Source: CAG-791 sp002449595
Lineage (GTDB): Bacteria > Bacillota > Clostridia > Lachnospirales > Lachnospiraceae
Reading direction: 5' to 3'
Assembly: GCA_946539855.1 (NCBI GenBank)
Contig: CAMNHV010000004.1
Coordinates: 1-64,000, forward strand
Length of the DNA stretch: 64,000 nucleotides
The notes beneath the pieces were generated by a model. That model did not search any database. It was not told the DNA's origin and was given only the letters and a program-made list of their open reading frames with translations. Below are positions 62,813 to 64,000 of this stretch, piece by piece. Every line of letters starts with the position of its first letter. The stretch's first letter is position 1. The translations under genes were made by a program, and so were the position numbers.

Positions 62813-64000
62813 TCATGTACTCCCCGATCACGTCCCAGATATCCGGAGTCTCATAGCCGAGCCGCCACGAAGCCACGCCGGCAAGCCCGTTCGCCTGCAT
62901 CACGTTGAGCTTCATGCGGATCGACTGCGCGTCCTCGACCCAGATTCTCGCGTAGACGCCGTCATTCGCGACGCCCTCCGCATAGTTCTGGCCGTCGGTC
63001 TCGTTCCAGATGACCGGAAGGTTGTTGTTCCGGATGTACTGCTGCACTTCCGACATGCCGATCGCGATCGAACTGAGGTTCCCATCCGTTCCCTTCCAGA
63101 CCCTGGTGTAGAACGGCACGCCGTTGATCAGCCTGTCCGCGGGCACCATCGTCAGCGCGCGCTCGATGCCGTTCCTGACGTAGCTTAAGGAGGCGACGCT
63201 TCCGGCCTCCTGGCTCCCGCCGAAGTGCTCGTCGTATCCCATGATCACGACGTAGTCCGCGAAGACACCCTGCTCGCCCATGTCGTAGTGGTTGTTGAAG
63301 TCGTAAGGCACATAGTTGTCGACCGAGAGCACAAGCCCCGCCGCCCTGCAGGCGATGGAGAGCTCACGGATGAACTCGATGTAGTCCCTGCCGTACTGGT
63401 CCTCGATCAGCTCCAGGTCGGCATTGATGCCGTCCGCGCCGATCGCCTTCGCGTCCGCGACGACCGTGTCGATGACGCGCTGCCTGCGCGACGCCGTCGC
63501 GAGGAACGTCTGCATGGATCCCGCCTCCGAGAAGTTCATCAGCGTCGCCCACACCTTGTACCCGTTCTCATGGAGACGGGACACGATGTCCGCGGACGCG
63601 ATGCTCGTGACGCTGCCCTCTTCGTCCGTGATCCGGTACCACGTCGGGGCGACGACGGTGATGCCATGCGTATTTGCCAGGTAATCAAACACGAGGCTGT
63701 TGGAGTCGAGATACTCGACGTTGAACCACGCGAGGTTGACCTTCTCTCCCGTCCGCAGCGAGGGATATTCCGGCTCTGTGTAAACGTTCTGCGGCGTCCT
63801 CTCGACACGCGCGAAATCCTTCAGTTTCCTGTTCTCGGCATAGCCGATCAGACCGTCCATCGTCATCACTCTGGACCAGGTCTCCATCTGGTCGAGGACG
63901 ACCAGTGCCTGGTCTTTGGTGAGGTCGGTCACAATGTCGCTCCGGATGCCACCCGAGACGCGGAGCGCCGTCTTTCCGCTCACAACAGCGGTATCTTCAG
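62805..64000 (-). CDS. GH18-domain protein with SH3-like domain (5' end cut)
   Basis: The reading frame is open to the window edge, so the start is missing. The visible 397 residues begin with an SH3-like segment (GKTALRVSGG to IGYAENRKL), then a GH18 barrel. The catalytic motif reads DGINADLE, with the acid glutamate kept and the first inner Asp changed to Asn, as occurs in spore and wall-lytic GH18 proteins of the YaaH/SleL sort. Further marks are WATLMNF, VIMGYDEHFGG and a final GVASWRLGYE strand. It probably binds and cuts peptidoglycan-like or chitin-like chains outside the cell. It is upstream of, and overlaps, the Sua5 gene. Confidence 0.88.
   Translation of the reverse strand, partial: EDTAVVSGKTALRVSGGIRSDIVTDLTKDQALVVLDQMETWSRVMTMDGLIGYAENRKLKDFARVERTPQNVYTEPEYPSLRTGEKVNLAWFNVEYLDSNSLVFDYLANTHGITVVAPTWYRITDEEGSVTSIASADIVSRLHENGYKVWATLMNFSEAGSMQTFLATASRRQRVIDTVVADAKAIGADGINADLELIEDQYGRDYIEFIRELSIACRAAGLVLSVDNYVPYDFNNHYDMGEQGVFADYVVIMGYDEHFGGSQEAGSVASLSYVRNGIERALTMVPADRLINGVPFYTRVWKGTDGNLSSIAIGMSEVQQYIRNNNLPVIWNETDGQNYAEGVANDGVYARIWVEDAQSIRMKLNVMQANGLAGVASWRLGYETPDIWDVIGEYMNE

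Overview
This window looks like chromosomal DNA from a high-GC, spore-former-related Firmicute, most probably a Lachnospiraceae-type clostridium. The evidence is SpoVG, a GlgC/GlgD pair, a DnaD/DnaC helicase-loading pair, class 1B dihydroorotate dehydrogenase (PyrD with PyrK), strong Shine-Dalgarno sites (GGAGG), TTG and GTG starts, and sigma-A type promoters often with an extended -10. I found no rRNA, tRNA, CRISPR array, insertion sequence or prophage. Most of the window is core genome.

Regions. (1) 1-2.9 kb: an AT-richer accessory cluster of three minus-strand loci built from zinc ribbons, a TM2 domain and an Ada-like HxxxC...CxxC metal site. The middle locus is split by a one-base frameshift inside a 21-nt heptad repeat. 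(2) 2.9-16.6 kb: a catabolic island. A BMP-type lipoprotein with a two-permease ABC importer and a zinc alcohol dehydrogenase form one operon. A 4Fe-4S aldo/keto reductase, a Gfo/Idh/MocA oxidoreductase, an esterase, a GH30 and a GH29 enzyme form a second. A divergent SDR and SDR-like pseudoenzyme pair adjoins them. None of the hydrolases has a signal peptide, so imported glycosides are probably processed inside the cell. (3) 16.7-24.5 kb: guaA, dgt, an exported NlpC/P60 hydrolase, asnS and a lipoprotein resembling trigger factor. (4) 24.5-35.2 kb: a small membrane protein, then plsC-pyrK-pyrD-ispE-gntR-murI, the divergent pyrC, a 2-hydroxyacid dehydrogenase and an aconitase-family hydratase. 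(5) 35.3-51.6 kb: ileS-glgP, trmH-like, pncB, pth-mfd, spoVG and glgC-glgD, with unusually many long hairpins in the gaps between 41.1 and 44.3 kb. (6) 51.9-56.8 kb, plus strand: murC, then dnaD-dnaC-prs behind a cluster of DnaA boxes. (7) 56.8-64.0 kb, minus strand: a GH18/SH3 protein (cut by the window end), Sua5, upp, dCMP deaminase, a SleB-type cell wall hydrolase and a large exported protein of unknown function.

The candidates most worth follow-up are the BMP-importer glycoside locus, the frameshifted zinc-ribbon gene, the DnaA-box cluster in front of the helicase-loader genes, the SDR/pseudo-SDR pair, the structured leaders of ileS and pncB, and the exported 834-aa protein with a degenerate C39-like tail. 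All function calls come from reading sequence and motifs; no database search was run.
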